A DNA stretch of 64,000 nt from Myxococcus stipitatus (GCF_037414475.1 NZ_CP147913.1:7872001-7936000); one strand, 5' to 3'. Positions 51,279-59,928 are shown, numbered from the stretch's first letter. Numbers and translations: made by a program. Notes: a model not told the origin generated them from the sequence alone.

Positions 51279-53096
51279 TCAGGCGCGAACTGTTGAGGAT
51301 AGGACTTTCTGGGGTTGTCCGTCCGTCTGCTGGATGAACGTCGCACGTTCGCGAGCAGTCGCGAACGCGGCGGAGTAGTCCTGAGTATGTAGGCACACGT
51401 CCACCTCGACGCATGGCGCCTGCTGGCCGGGCCGATGCGTGCGCGCGAGGAGCTGCTCCCAGGTGGCTCCGTCCGAGGGCGGCGTCACCACGAGGTTTCG
51501 AGAGAACTGCTGGAGGTTCTTCCCCGTGGCGTGTGCCTTGATGCTCGCCACAATGGAGCGCCTCCCTGTCTCCCGGAGGATGTCCTCGGACGCGGCCTTG
51601 CCCCCGCCATAGAACGGCACGCCTGCTTCCTTGGCGATGCGCTCCCCCAACTCCGGGTACTCGACCCAGACGATTCCCACTCGCGAGCGCGCCCACTCCG
51701 CCGCGTCCTTCACCAGAAAGTCCGACACCCAAACGGCCTGGGGCTCGGGCTGGACAGCGGCATGAATCTCCGTCCACTCCGGCCATGTCGCCGCGTGCCA
51801 GACGGGTTTGTCCCCTTCGTAGGGCGGCGACATGTGAGCGCGGATGGCCGCCTTGGTGAGAAGCCCCGGTGAGTCCAGGTGCTCGCGGCGCTTGCCCTTG
51901 AGTTCTTCCCAGACCTCTTTGTTCCACGCCTTGCGACGCGCGAACCACTGCTCAATCAGCTCGTGCGGCTCGCCCCTGGGGTAGCGCCAGCGGTGGTAGA
52001 AGCCCGCCGAGAGCTGCCGCGCACACGCTATGGCTTGGAGCTGCTCTTGGAATTGCTCTCCGTCCGGACGCTCGCCCGCGTGCGCCAGCTCGATGAGCGC
52101 GAATAGCTGCGCGGGTACGGGGCCTACCTTCCGCTCCCGGATGATGAGTGGCTTGTCCAGGGCGCTCTCTTCCGTGGCCACCACGCCGGGCGTGGCGTTG
52201 CGGCGGCGCTGGAAGCCCTCGCGGACGTGCTCTCCTGGCTCGCACAGTCGCTCAAGGGCTCCGGGCGGGGCTACCACCTTGCCCGGGTCCAGGGCTGTCC
52301 CCCATTCCTCCACGACGTGGTGAGCGAGCGGCAAGGGAGAGCCCTCGCCCAGTGCCAGGCGCGACAGGTGCGCGTAGTCCTTGATGCTCTTGGACGCGAA
52401 GGTGCCAGACAGGGCCACCAGCCGAGTCCTCGGATGCTTCTCGAAGTAGCGGAGGAAGCGGCTCGTGCGGGACGTCCTCGGGTCCTTGAGGTTGTGTGCT
52501 TCGTTGAGGATGACCAGGTCCGGGCGAATGCGCTCCAGGAGGTCCGTGGCTTCCTGGCTGGAGAGCTTGTTGTAGGTGATGACGTGCAGGACGGGCAGGC
52601 CCACGCGGAACCACCGGCCACCCGCGAGGTTCGGCAACTTCCAGTGCGCGCCGTAGTAGCTCCACTCGGCCTCGAACTGGGGAAGGAGGCCAGCGGGGAT
52701 GAAGAGGACGGCCACGCGACAGCCCGGCATCACCATGGGCATCAGGAAGGTTGTCAGCTCCTTCCCGTGGCCGGTGCCGATGGGGCCGAGGAGTCCACCG
52801 ACGCGCGAGGCTTCGAGCAACGCGTGGGCCTGCACCCGCCGCAATCGCAGCGGGCACGGACGCGGCGGAGACATGCTCGCGCAGTTGCACTGAAGGGACG
52901 GCGACCGGAGCGCGGCCTCCAGCGCCTCGACATCCGCCGCCGTGTACGACGCGGCCAGGTCTCGCCGTGGCAAGGCGAGGATGCGGCCGAGGTCCGCCGA
53001 GTAGCCCACCGGAGAGCGCCCATAGACTTGAGCTGTCGCCACGGGCGGCGGGCTCGCAGGGGCAGGGGTGACGCCCAGACGTTCAAGCAGCCGCAT
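51279..53096 (-). CDS. Phage SF2/SNF2-like DNA helicase with NEAH Walker B variant
   Basis: 605 aa. Motif I is GPIGTGHGKELT (residues 104-115), a variant Walker A with GHGK. Motif Ia FIPAGLLPQFEAEW, motif II VILNEAHNLKD with Asn in place of the first Asp of DEAH (198-201), motif III ALSGTFAS, and motif VI QLLARTHRPGQQ, which is typical of SNF2-like helicases. A CNCASMSPPRPC cysteine cluster lies at 70-81. It is in the leftward replication operon, 11 bases after the exonuclease gene. Confidence 0.85.
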   Translation of the reverse strand: MRLLERLGVTPAPASPPPVATAQVYGRSPVGYSADLGRILALPRRDLAASYTAADVEALEAALRSPSLQCNCASMSPPRPCPLRLRRVQAHALLEASRVGGLLGPIGTGHGKELTTFLMPMVMPGCRVAVLFIPAGLLPQFEAEWSYYGAHWKLPNLAGGRWFRVGLPVLHVITYNKLSSQEATDLLERIRPDLVILNEAHNLKDPRTSRTSRFLRYFEKHPRTRLVALSGTFASKSIKDYAHLSRLALGEGSPLPLAHHVVEEWGTALDPGKVVAPPGALERLCEPGEHVREGFQRRRNATPGVVATEESALDKPLIIRERKVGPVPAQLFALIELAHAGERPDGEQFQEQLQAIACARQLSAGFYHRWRYPRGEPHELIEQWFARRKAWNKEVWEELKGKRREHLDSPGLLTKAAIRAHMSPPYEGDKPVWHAATWPEWTEIHAAVQPEPQAVWVSDFLVKDAAEWARSRVGIVWVEYPELGERIAKEAGVPFYGGGKAASEDILRETGRRSIVASIKAHATGKNLQQFSRNLVVTPPSDGATWEQLLARTHRPGQQAPCVEVDVCLHTQDYSAAFATARERATFIQQTDGQPQKVLSSTVRA

Positions 53097-53107
53097 CCCA
53101 GCCCCCG

Positions 53108-54559
53108 TCAGCGAGCACCGCGCACGAAGTCACCCGGGCCGCACAAGGGCTCCAGCGCCTCCACCGCGATTTGCAGAAGCTCCGAGTGGGCAAGACCGAG
53201 GGCGGCATACGCGCCCGGCGCGGGAGGCGCGCCGCGGATGGCCATGGCGAGCGCCCCCTTCCACTTTCCGAAACCCAGCGCGCTCTCCGCACCCGCAAAG
53301 CGCAGGTCCTCGACGCCACCGGCCTCGCTCACCTGGGATGCCACCTTGGACACGTACTCCGCGAGGGAGGCGGCGGGCATGTTGGGGACGCAGTCCACGA
53401 ACAGGCGCAGGCGCTCGTCCTGGGGGCTTGTGGCCGCCGGGGGGCCGCTCGGGGACTCGCGGTGATCGCCGGGCGCGGCGGTGGCCTTCGGCTTGCGACC
53501 GCGACGCTTCGGCGCGGCATCCGTGGCGATGGTGGGCGACGCGGCAGGGGCATCGGGGGGGAGCACGGCGGCCACTTCGGCGCCAGGGCAGGACACATGC
53601 AGCACGTCCCCCGAGCGGAGCTTGCTCGTGTTCTCCGGCGTGAGCGTCGCGCCGCACCTGTCGCACGTCCCAAGGGACGCGGTGGGGGCGTTGGCAGGCG
53701 GAGGGGCGAGTGGGAGCTGCGCGGCGGCGTCGGGGGTCTGGGGCTTGAGGATGAGGCGATTCATCAGGGACACGGTGGGACCTCCTGAAAGGCACTTCGC
53801 TTTGAAAGGGCACCCACCGAACTTCTCGCAGGCACCGAAGTTGGGAGGTGCGTCCGCGCTGCGCGTGGCTCGGGCCACTTCGCGCATGCGGCGCACCATG
53901 GGGACGACCTTCTCTGTCCATTCGCGGGTGACGTGCTCGGTGCTCGTCCTGGCGAGGACGCTCTCTGCATGTCGCGCGCCGCGCGTCTGGAAATAGAGGT
54001 GCTCCAGCTCCAGCACGCGGACGCCTGGGAAGCGAGCATCGGAGAGCGCTGCCCACGTGCCGTAGCCCACCATCTGCAAACCGGACTCGGTGCTCGCGTC
54101 CACCAACTGCGCGGGCGTGGCTCCGTAGCGTGCCACGTTGGACGAGAACTTGTGGTCTGTGACGCGCAGCACTCCATCCGCGAGGCGGCGCGGGTTGATG
54201 AGGTCAATGTGTCCGACGAAAGGGATTCCGTCCGCGGACAGGGGCGAGGGCGTGCCGAAGGACTCTTCAACCAGAAGGTCCGCGCCTGGTGTCGGAAGCA
54301 GATGGCGCCCCGCTCGCGCGATGTCGCCCAGGACGTCTTCACCCGTGCGTAGGTAGTGTTCCAGTTGCGCGTGCCCTTCGACGCCCAAGGCTTGCGCCTT
54401 CGTCTCAGGCTCGGGCAGTCGCAACACCTTCGCGAAGTACCAGCGGCGCGGGCACAGGCTGAATTGCTTCAGTTGCGAGACGGAGAGGAAGTTGATGACG
54501 CCCCCGTCCACGGCGCGACGACGGGGGCTCTCTGGCTGCTGTGAAGATTGTGCGTCCAC
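53108..54559 (-). CDS. RecB/Cas4-like Fe-S exonuclease with zinc ribbon and AT-hook
   Basis: 483 aa from GTG 54559. Nuclease domain: SLCPRRW (C36), GVEGHAQLE (H63), GHIDL (D119), TDHKF (D135, K137) and QMVGYGTW (QxxxY). Three cysteines at CEKFGGCPFKAKC (244, 250, 256) with C36 should bind a 4Fe-4S cluster, as in AddB and Cas4. Then a possible zinc ribbon CDRCGATL...LHVSC, then an AT-hook-like RRGRKPK, and a C-terminal helical domain. Probably processes phage DNA ends with the neighbouring helicase. GTG lies 10 bases after a 23-bp element. Confidence 0.85.
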   Translation of the reverse strand: MDAQSSQQPESPRRRAVDGGVINFLSVSQLKQFSLCPRRWYFAKVLRLPEPETKAQALGVEGHAQLEHYLRTGEDVLGDIARAGRHLLPTPGADLLVEESFGTPSPLSADGIPFVGHIDLINPRRLADGVLRVTDHKFSSNVARYGATPAQLVDASTESGLQMVGYGTWAALSDARFPGVRVLELEHLYFQTRGARHAESVLARTSTEHVTREWTEKVVPMVRRMREVARATRSADAPPNFGACEKFGGCPFKAKCLSGGPTVSLMNRLILKPQTPDAAAQLPLAPPPANAPTASLGTCDRCGATLTPENTSKLRSGDVLHVSCPGAEVAAVLPPDAPAASPTIATDAAPKRRGRKPKATAAPGDHRESPSGPPAATSPQDERLRLFVDCVPNMPAASLAEYVSKVASQVSEAGGVEDLRFAGAESALGFGKWKGALAMAIRGAPPAPGAYAALGLAHSELLQIAVEALEPLCGPGDFVRGAR

Positions 54560-54569
54560 ATCCTCTTCA

Positions 54570-54592
54570 ATGGGGACAGTTTCCGCGAGTGG
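54570..54592 (-). promoter_or_regulatory. 23-bp prophage element, copy 3
   Basis: Reads CCACTCGCGGAA then ACTGTCCCCAT on the minus strand, 10 bases before the exonuclease GTG and just after the stop of the small upstream gene. Confidence 0.75.
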
Positions 54593-54600
54593 TACTTTTG

Positions 54601-54867
54601 CTACGCCTTGTTCATTTCCATACCCAATGCGTGAAGCGCAGCCACAAGCCCCTGTCGTTCAAGCGACCCGGAGATGAGAAGGCGGATGCGGCGTCCATCG
54701 GCGCCCTCGGGCGTCTCGACGATGGGCACATTCCCTCCCTCGAAGTGGAGCTCAATCAGCGTCGAGGTTCGGTCATCATCTTCTGGACCAAGCACTGCGC
54801 GCACCTTCACGTGTTCGGGCAGGTGGCTGGGGATATGGATGACGGTTGTGCGGTCGCGCTGCTTCAT
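54601..54867 (-). CDS. Small phage protein downstream of primase
   Basis: 88 aa from ATG 54867, which overlaps the primase stop by four bases (ATGA), so it is translationally coupled. Mixed beta/alpha with TTVIHIPSHLPEHVKVRAVLG at the N-terminus. No recognised family. Confidence 0.65.
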   Translation of the reverse strand: MKQRDRTTVIHIPSHLPEHVKVRAVLGPEDDDRTSTLIELHFEGGNVPIVETPEGADGRRIRLLISGSLERQGLVAALHALGMEMNKA

Positions 54868-57458
54868 GGATTCACCACCTTGGGTGTTGAGACGAGATGA
54901 ACGGCGGAGGACCGTGCAATAGAGGAGCCCGTCTGCTGGGGTGCGGTGCGGATGCTCTCCGGCGCGAGGTAGACCCAGGTCTGGACTCCGGCAATCCGCC
55001 GCTGGGCGCGTTGGAACCCGATGCGTCGCAGGGCCCGGCCCACGTCGATTCGGACTGCTCGCGGAATCTGACCGGGCGTTGTGAGAAGGAGTGCGTCCCG
55101 TGCAACCTGTTCCGTGGTTAGCTCCGTGCGCTTCTCCGGAGGCAGGGTCATAAGCCATTGCAGAATCGAGTCATCCGGCCCGCCGTTGGACTCGCTCCGT
55201 TCCTGGGCCTGTAGCTCCGCGCGCTCGGACTCCTCTTCGTCCAGCCACCATTTCTCGCCCGCGTTGAACCGCACCACGGCTTCGGCCCACAACTGGTCCC
55301 GAACCTCTCGCAAACCGTCGATGTTGATGCGCGTACACCGCACGGGCCACCAGCGGCGGTAGCCGCTCGGGTCGGCGCGCAGGTACTCGGCGGAATTCGT
55401 GGTGCCCACGAGGACGCAACGGCGCGGCGTCTTCACTGTGACGCGTCCATAGGGAGGGCGGTAGGTGTCCTCGCTGCGCGAGACGTAGGCTTTCAGCTCC
55501 TCGGCGTCGGAGCCTCGAAGCGTCGTCACCTCGGCCATCTCGATTTGCCAGTGGCGACTCGCGAGTGCGGCGCTGTCCTTGTCCCGGACGTTGATGGGGG
55601 CGTCGCAGAACCACTCCCCCGCGAGGACGCGGAAGGCCGAGGATTTCCGAAGTCCTTGGGGACCTTCGAGGATGAGCACCGTGTCCACCTTGCACCCGGG
55701 CCGGAGTGCGCGGGCTACGGCGCTGATGAGCCACTTGCCGCTGATGGTGCGCAGGTGCTCGGTGTCGCCCTGGGCCCCGAAGTAGTGCTCCAGCATGGTG
55801 TCCGCGCGAGGAACACCGTCCCAGACGAGCCCCTCCAGGTAATCGCGCAGCGGGTCATAGGTGTTCTTCATCGCGACCTGGCGCAGCACCTCGCGGACGT
55901 GCGCCGCGCGAGGGAACAGGCCCAGGCGCCCGTACTCACTTCGCTGGAACCAGAAGGCGATGTCCCCATCCATGCCCTCGACGGGAGTCCCCTCGGGCAG
56001 TGGACCTCCGGAATACTCCAAGTCCTTCGTGACGGCGTTGAAGCGGATGGTGCCGCGCCACTCCGGGGACCGCGTCAGCACGGTGTGAAGGTTCGCCTCG
56101 CAGTTCTTCAGGCGCGTGCCGGTGGGCGTTTCCGTCGTGATGAGTTCCTTTCGCCACGCGTCCGAGTCCTCCTCGCTCACGTCTTCTGCCGGAGCTGCCG
56201 CGGGCTTCTTCGTGCCGAGGGAAGACCACAGGGCTTCGTTGTCGGAGACGCTCTTCACGTTCTGCTTCTGGCGACGCTCCCGGTGGCGGCGCAGCTTGAG
56301 TGTGGCCTGTTCGCACAGGTGCTCGGTGCCCTCGTCCCAATCCGTCGCGGCGAAGCAGGCGCGGAACAGCTCGATGACGATTTCCTCCGGCGTCTCCAGC
56401 GGCAGGGCGAAGGCGGCGGACGACATGAGCTTGTTCAACGTGTTGTCCTGCATCCCCTGTTCGGCCAGCGGCTCACCGGCCAACGCGCGCCGAATTATTT
56501 CCGCGTGCTCGGGCTGGCGGACGCGGCGCAGCTTGGCGCGCAGCTCGAAGACGTCCGTGGGGCCATTGAGGTCCGCCGCTCCGGGGCGGGACGGGACAGG
56601 TCGAGGGGCTGGAGCTGCCGTCACCAGGAGGGCGTCCACGTCGAGGGGGCGGCCCTCGGTGGAATTGGCGATGAATTCATGCTCGCCCGAATTATTTGGC
56701 AGCAAATACATCCGCGAGAGATTTTTTGTATTCGGGTCCGCTGGCAGTGCGAGCAATTTTTCCGCCGCTTCCCGCACCTCTTTCCATTCATCGGGGAGGA
56801 CGGGACGGCTCAAACGGACGACGACTCGCAGACTCGCATGGCCGGGCCGGTGTCCGTGCGTCGTGTGAAAAATGGCCGCGTACCCCTCCAGGCCAGAGGA
56901 GGCCGCTGCAATCTGCTCGCTGGACACCCCGTCCAAATCGAAGACGGCCACCGTCACGGCGCAGACGTTGTCGTCGTTCCTCTGAGGGCCCATGTCCACG
57001 GGCGCCCAGCACCGCTGCGCCTTCTTCGCCGGGCACTTGTGGCCGATGCACGGGGCGCAGGACGTCGTCACATGCGTGGTGAGCAGCTCAACCAGCTCAT
57101 CCCAGGTGACGTCGTGGGGCTTGGCCACTTTGTCCCAGACGTTGTCAAAGAAGGCCACCCGCACTCGGCCATCCCCCGCCGCGGATGGCGTCTCACCGGC
57201 TGGAGTGCGAAGCGCGTAGACGCGAGGCGGAGCCCCTCGGCGGCCCGCGACACGCCGCACGTCAACGGACAGCTCCCCCGACTGGGCAAGCCACTCGACG
57301 ACAGGCCGCGCCTGCTTCTCATCCGCTCCCAATGCAAAGGCGACTTCGCCAATCGTGAGGGCTTCGCTCGGACGTGAGGTGAAGAGGGTTCGTACCTGGG
57401 CAGCGAGGGGCGTTGCCGAGGGGGATGGAGGGCGCGAGGGCGAGAGAGAAGGGGCCAC
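54864..57458 (-). CDS. Phage primase-helicase: AEP-type primase fused to VapE-like helicase
   Basis: 864 aa from GTG 57458; an upstream in-frame ATG at 57545 reads through a regulatory element and is rejected. A winged-helix-like N-terminus (about 20-85) is followed by CAPCIGHKC...C (134-150, probable zinc site). The archaeo-eukaryotic primase core has FDLDG (173-177), HTTHGHRPGHASLRVVVRL (198 onward) and DPNTKNLSRMYLLP (241-254). The C-terminal virulence-associated E (VapE)-type helicase has Walker A LEGPQGLRKSS, IEMAE (Walker B) and TTNSAEYLRADPSGYRRWWPV, whose Arg-rich end is the sensor region. Together they would prime and unwind at the phage origin. Confidence 0.9.
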   Translation of the reverse strand: MAPSLSPSRPPSPSATPLAAQVRTLFTSRPSEALTIGEVAFALGADEKQARPVVEWLAQSGELSVDVRRVAGRRGAPPRVYALRTPAGETPSAAGDGRVRVAFFDNVWDKVAKPHDVTWDELVELLTTHVTTSCAPCIGHKCPAKKAQRCWAPVDMGPQRNDDNVCAVTVAVFDLDGVSSEQIAAASSGLEGYAAIFHTTHGHRPGHASLRVVVRLSRPVLPDEWKEVREAAEKLLALPADPNTKNLSRMYLLPNNSGEHEFIANSTEGRPLDVDALLVTAAPAPRPVPSRPGAADLNGPTDVFELRAKLRRVRQPEHAEIIRRALAGEPLAEQGMQDNTLNKLMSSAAFALPLETPEEIVIELFRACFAATDWDEGTEHLCEQATLKLRRHRERRQKQNVKSVSDNEALWSSLGTKKPAAAPAEDVSEEDSDAWRKELITTETPTGTRLKNCEANLHTVLTRSPEWRGTIRFNAVTKDLEYSGGPLPEGTPVEGMDGDIAFWFQRSEYGRLGLFPRAAHVREVLRQVAMKNTYDPLRDYLEGLVWDGVPRADTMLEHYFGAQGDTEHLRTISGKWLISAVARALRPGCKVDTVLILEGPQGLRKSSAFRVLAGEWFCDAPINVRDKDSAALASRHWQIEMAEVTTLRGSDAEELKAYVSRSEDTYRPPYGRVTVKTPRRCVLVGTTNSAEYLRADPSGYRRWWPVRCTRINIDGLREVRDQLWAEAVVRFNAGEKWWLDEEESERAELQAQERSESNGGPDDSILQWLMTLPPEKRTELTTEQVARDALLLTTPGQIPRAVRIDVGRALRRIGFQRAQRRIAGVQTWVYLAPESIRTAPQQTGSSIARSSAVHLVSTPKVVNP

Positions 57459-57468
57459 ACCATGCCTT

Positions 57469-57491
57469 ATGGGGACACGTTCTGCGGCTGG
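57469..57491 (-). promoter_or_regulatory. 23-bp prophage element, copy 4
   Basis: Reads CCAGCCGCAGAA then CGTGTCCCCAT on the minus strand, 10 bases before the primase GTG. This is the first element of the leftward arm. Confidence 0.75.
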
Positions 57492-57737
57492 CTCACGCGG
57501 GGATTTTCCGAGCCATTTTTGAGGCCACGTTCCCCCTTGCTGCACCCGGCACCATGTCCCCGGGAGGGGGCGAGACTTTCCTCTTCTCGCTTAGCTCGTG
57601 TGTGCTCTTATTTTACCTCCTGCTACTTCATCTCTCTTTCTTGAATAGAGTCTTGAAGGAAGAGTGACATAGGGAGAGGGATTAATTCCTGCTGGCCGAG
57701 GAGGGGGCGCGGCCCACTTTTCGGCGCTGGGCGTGCG
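57492..57737. other. Divergent control region between leftward and rightward phage operons
   Basis: About 250 bp without a supported gene between the primase and the rightward genes. It contains a low-GC, pyrimidine-rich stretch (57570-57690) and is bounded on both sides by outward-facing 23-bp elements. It is a good candidate for the phage operator/promoter or replication origin. I cannot identify repressor sites. Confidence 0.5.
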
Positions 57738-57760
57738 CCACTCGCGGAAAGTGTCCCCAT
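57738..57760 (+). promoter_or_regulatory. 23-bp prophage element, copy 5
   Basis: Reads CCACTCGCGGAA then AGTGTCCCCAT on the plus strand, 10 bases before ATG 57771. Mirror image of copy 4 across the control region, driving rightward. Confidence 0.75.
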
Positions 57761-57770
57761 CAGTAAGAGC

Positions 57771-58190
57771 ATGGGCCTTGTGTGCTCCAGCTCGGTTGAG
57801 ACTCCGTGTCGGCGGCAGGTGCCCCGTGTGTCGCCCGTGGCCTCTTCTCGGCCCCAGGGGCCGTGCCGCTCCTCCACGCGTCGGGGGAGGGCCACGCAAA
57901 AAAGTGATGTCCCCGATTTTGGGCCCGGAGCCTTTGTCCTCACCGGCATGGGTGAGACTTCTTGTCAGTTTCAGTTGCTACATCTCGTCACGCGAGACCG
58001 CCTCGAAGCCGAGGGCGAGATGCCGCGTATGCAGGCGCTCGCCTTGGTATCGCTCGCGGCGCGGCTCTCTGTTCTCTGCGTGAAATGGCAGACACTTTGC
58101 TTGGTGATGCTGTTGCCCTCCGGTTCGGTGTTTCGTGCGTGTTTCACGGTGAGTCAATGCAGAGGGGGAAGTGATGCAGTGCGGTTGTGA
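57771..58190 (+). CDS. Possible small phage protein upstream of sigma factor
   Basis: 139-codon frame starting at ATG 57771, exactly 10 bases after a 23-bp element, as at other phage genes. That position is the main support. Codon bias is weaker than in neighbours, and the product (Ser/Arg/Pro-rich N-terminus, Cys-containing hydrophobic C-terminus) matches nothing I recognise. It overlaps the sigma gene start by 17 bases. It may be a leader or non-coding region instead. Confidence 0.35.
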   Translation: MGLVCSSSVETPCRRQVPRVSPVASSRPQGPCRSSTRRGRATQKSDVPDFGPGAFVLTGMGETSCQFQLLHLVTRDRLEAEGEMPRMQALALVSLAARLSVLCVKWQTLCLVMLLPSGSVFRACFTVSQCRGGSDAVRL

Positions 58191-58929
58191 GCCGGTGGTG
58201 CAAGGCAGCGGAGTGTCTGGGCGTGGTGTCACCCGCGAGTCTCGGGAGTGGATTGACACGCTGGTCCTGGCGATTCGTGCATGCCGAATCGAGGGCGATG
58301 CCAAGTCCGAGCGCGAGCTGTCGGCCCAGTTGATGGACATGCTGATGCCCCAGTTGCGCAGGCTCGCGGGTGAGTTCGAGAAGTCGCGCGGTTCTCTGTC
58401 GCGAGAAGACCTCGTCCAAGTCGCGGCGATGGAGGCCATCAAGGCCGTTGAGACGTATCAGCGCGCGAAACGCGGGGAGCAGAGCTTCAGGATGTGGGTG
58501 AAGTGGCGGGCCCGGCGCGCCATCATGGACCAAATCAGGCATCACCGAGCGGACGTGTGTCTGCCGGACCGGGCCCAGCGTGGCAAGGGGAAGTGCCAGC
58601 GGTCCGTGGACCTCATCAGCCGCGATGAGCCCTCGCAGGCACTCGGCTGGTCCGCGACTCGGAAGCATGACGACGCTCGGGCGCAAGAGGCGGATGGGCT
58701 GGAGGCCCTCCTCATCGCGCATGAGCGATGCGTGCTGGTGCAACGCGCGCTGGCGGAGTTGGAGCCCCAGTTGGCGGAGCTGCTCTCGTGCCTGTACGGC
58801 ATTGGCAGGCCGCAAGAAGGCACACGCGCTGTGGCCATCCGGTGGCGCATGCCGCGGCATCGCGTCGAGGAGCTGCTGGCACAGGCCCACGACGAGCTGC
58901 GGGAGCTGTTGCGCGCGAGGCTGGGCTGA
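58174..58929 (+). CDS. Phage-encoded sigma-70-family RNA polymerase sigma factor
   Basis: 251 aa from ATG 58174 (AGGGGG upstream; GTG 58171 also possible). Region 2: LMPQLRRLAGEFEK, SLSREDLVQVAAMEAIKAVETY (like DLVQEG..GLI.A...F) and FRMWVKWRARRAIMDQIRHH (like F.TYA..RIRGAI.D.IR). Region 4: QRALAELEPQLAELLSCLYGIG and TRAVAIRWRMPRHRVEELLAQAHDELRELL, a helix-turn-helix. Region 3 is poorly defined and a 60-residue linker separates the two. It could redirect host RNA polymerase to phage promoters. It is encoded at the start of the rightward arm before packaging genes. Confidence 0.8.
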   Translation: MQCGCEPVVQGSGVSGRGVTRESREWIDTLVLAIRACRIEGDAKSERELSAQLMDMLMPQLRRLAGEFEKSRGSLSREDLVQVAAMEAIKAVETYQRAKRGEQSFRMWVKWRARRAIMDQIRHHRADVCLPDRAQRGKGKCQRSVDLISRDEPSQALGWSATRKHDDARAQEADGLEALLIAHERCVLVQRALAELEPQLAELLSCLYGIGRPQEGTRAVAIRWRMPRHRVEELLAQAHDELRELLRARLG

Positions 58930-59237
58930 TGCCGGTGCTCGTCTCCAGACAGGGCGGGCCATGCGCGGCATGTGGCGCGCCCATCTTGGAGGGCGAGCGC
59001 ATCGTCTACACACTGGAGACGGGAGCGCGTCACCTCGCGTGTGAGGACAAGTCACCGGAGCTGCGCCGCAACAGGTTCGCGGCCCGGTGCGCCCTCTGCG
59101 GCTTCCTGGTGCGTAAGGGGCGCGGGAGGCTGGACGTGACGGAAACGTGCGAGGGCGGGGCCTTCTCGCGCGTCTGGCGGGTGTCCTGCTCGGATGTCGC
59201 GGCCTGCAACGAGCGGCTCGACCGGGTGGCTCGGTGA
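58929..59237 (+). CDS. Small zinc-binding phage protein
   Basis: 102 aa; ATG overlaps the sigma stop by one base (TGATG), so translationally coupled. Two CxxC knuckles (CAAC near residue 12 and CALC near residue 54) with His/Cys partners (HLACE, CSDVAAC) suggest two small zinc ribbons. Role unknown; possibly a partner of the sigma factor. Confidence 0.7.
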   Translation: MPVLVSRQGGPCAACGAPILEGERIVYTLETGARHLACEDKSPELRRNRFAARCALCGFLVRKGRGRLDVTETCEGGAFSRVWRVSCSDVAACNERLDRVAR

Positions 59238-59422
59238 GATCTTGTCCTACATCCCAAAACCTGTGGCTGGACTTAGCGAGCCCCCCGGGTCCGGATTTTG
59301 GGCGTGGGCCCAATTCCTGTCTTGCTCGGCGGCCCCCCACGTTCAAAAAACTTTGAGAAAAACCAGGGGCCCCCTCTCAGGTTTCCTTCATGCCGCCCAC
59401 AGGATTCTGAAGGTGCGGCGGA
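59238..59422. other. Intergenic region before terminase, possible packaging site
   Basis: About 185 bp with no gene, rich in G/C runs and an A-tract (CAAAAAACTTTGAGAAAAACC). A position just before terminase small-subunit genes is where cos/pac sites commonly lie. No cohesive-end sequence can be identified from this alone. Confidence 0.35.
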
Positions 59423-59445
59423 CCAGTCGCGGAACGCGTCCCCAT
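59423..59445 (+). promoter_or_regulatory. 23-bp prophage element, copy 6
   Basis: Reads CCAGTCGCGGAA then CGCGTCCCCAT, 12 bases before the terminase small subunit ATG. Confidence 0.75.
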
Positions 59446-59457
59446 TGAAGGGGATGT

Positions 59458-59928
59458 ATGGCTCGTCCAACGAAGCTCACCCCTGAGCGTCAGTCCGAAA
59501 TCTGCGCGCATCTGGAACGCGGCTTGTTCCGCCGTGCGGCGGCTGGTCTCACTGGCATTGAGGAGCACACTCTCTCCCAGTGGTATCACCGAGGCGCGGG
59601 AGAGGAGCGCGGCCTGTATCGCGACTTCTACCTGGCGGTGAACGCGGCCGAGGCGAAGTTCATGGCTGGGGCTACGGACATGCTCCAGTCCGCCGCTTCG
59701 CACAATCCCAAGCACGTCCAGTGGCTCCTCTCTCGTCGCTTCCCTGACCTCTACGGGAGAAGGGACAACGTCGAGGCCCAGGCCCCCGAGGACAAGGCCG
59801 CCGATGAGCAAGCCCTGCGCGAGCTGCTGATGGAGCGCCTTGGCCGCTTCCTGCCGGACGAGCCCGAGCCCGAGGCGAGCGCGGCCAGCACCATGAGCAC
59901 GGAACAGGAGGACGGTCATGGCTCGTGA
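59458..59928 (+). CDS. Phage terminase small subunit
   Basis: 156 aa. N-terminal helix-turn-helix of the terminase small-subunit type (RPTKLTPERQSEICAHLERG, AAAGLTGIEEHTLSQWYHRG), a central helical region (YRDFYLAVNAAEAKFMAGA, HVQWLLSRRFPDLYGRRD) and an acidic tail. It recognises phage DNA and delivers it to the large subunit. It overlaps terL by 11 bases. Confidence 0.85.
   Translation: MARPTKLTPERQSEICAHLERGLFRRAAAGLTGIEEHTLSQWYHRGAGEERGLYRDFYLAVNAAEAKFMAGATDMLQSAASHNPKHVQWLLSRRFPDLYGRRDNVEAQAPEDKAADEQALRELLMERLGRFLPDEPEPEASAASTMSTEQEDGHGS

Noticed and set aside
57623..57949. Minus-strand 108-codon ORF in the control region
   Set aside because: It reads the 23-bp element as LMGTLSASG, a phrase that recurs in several shadow ORFs because of the repeat, and has no RBS or domain.
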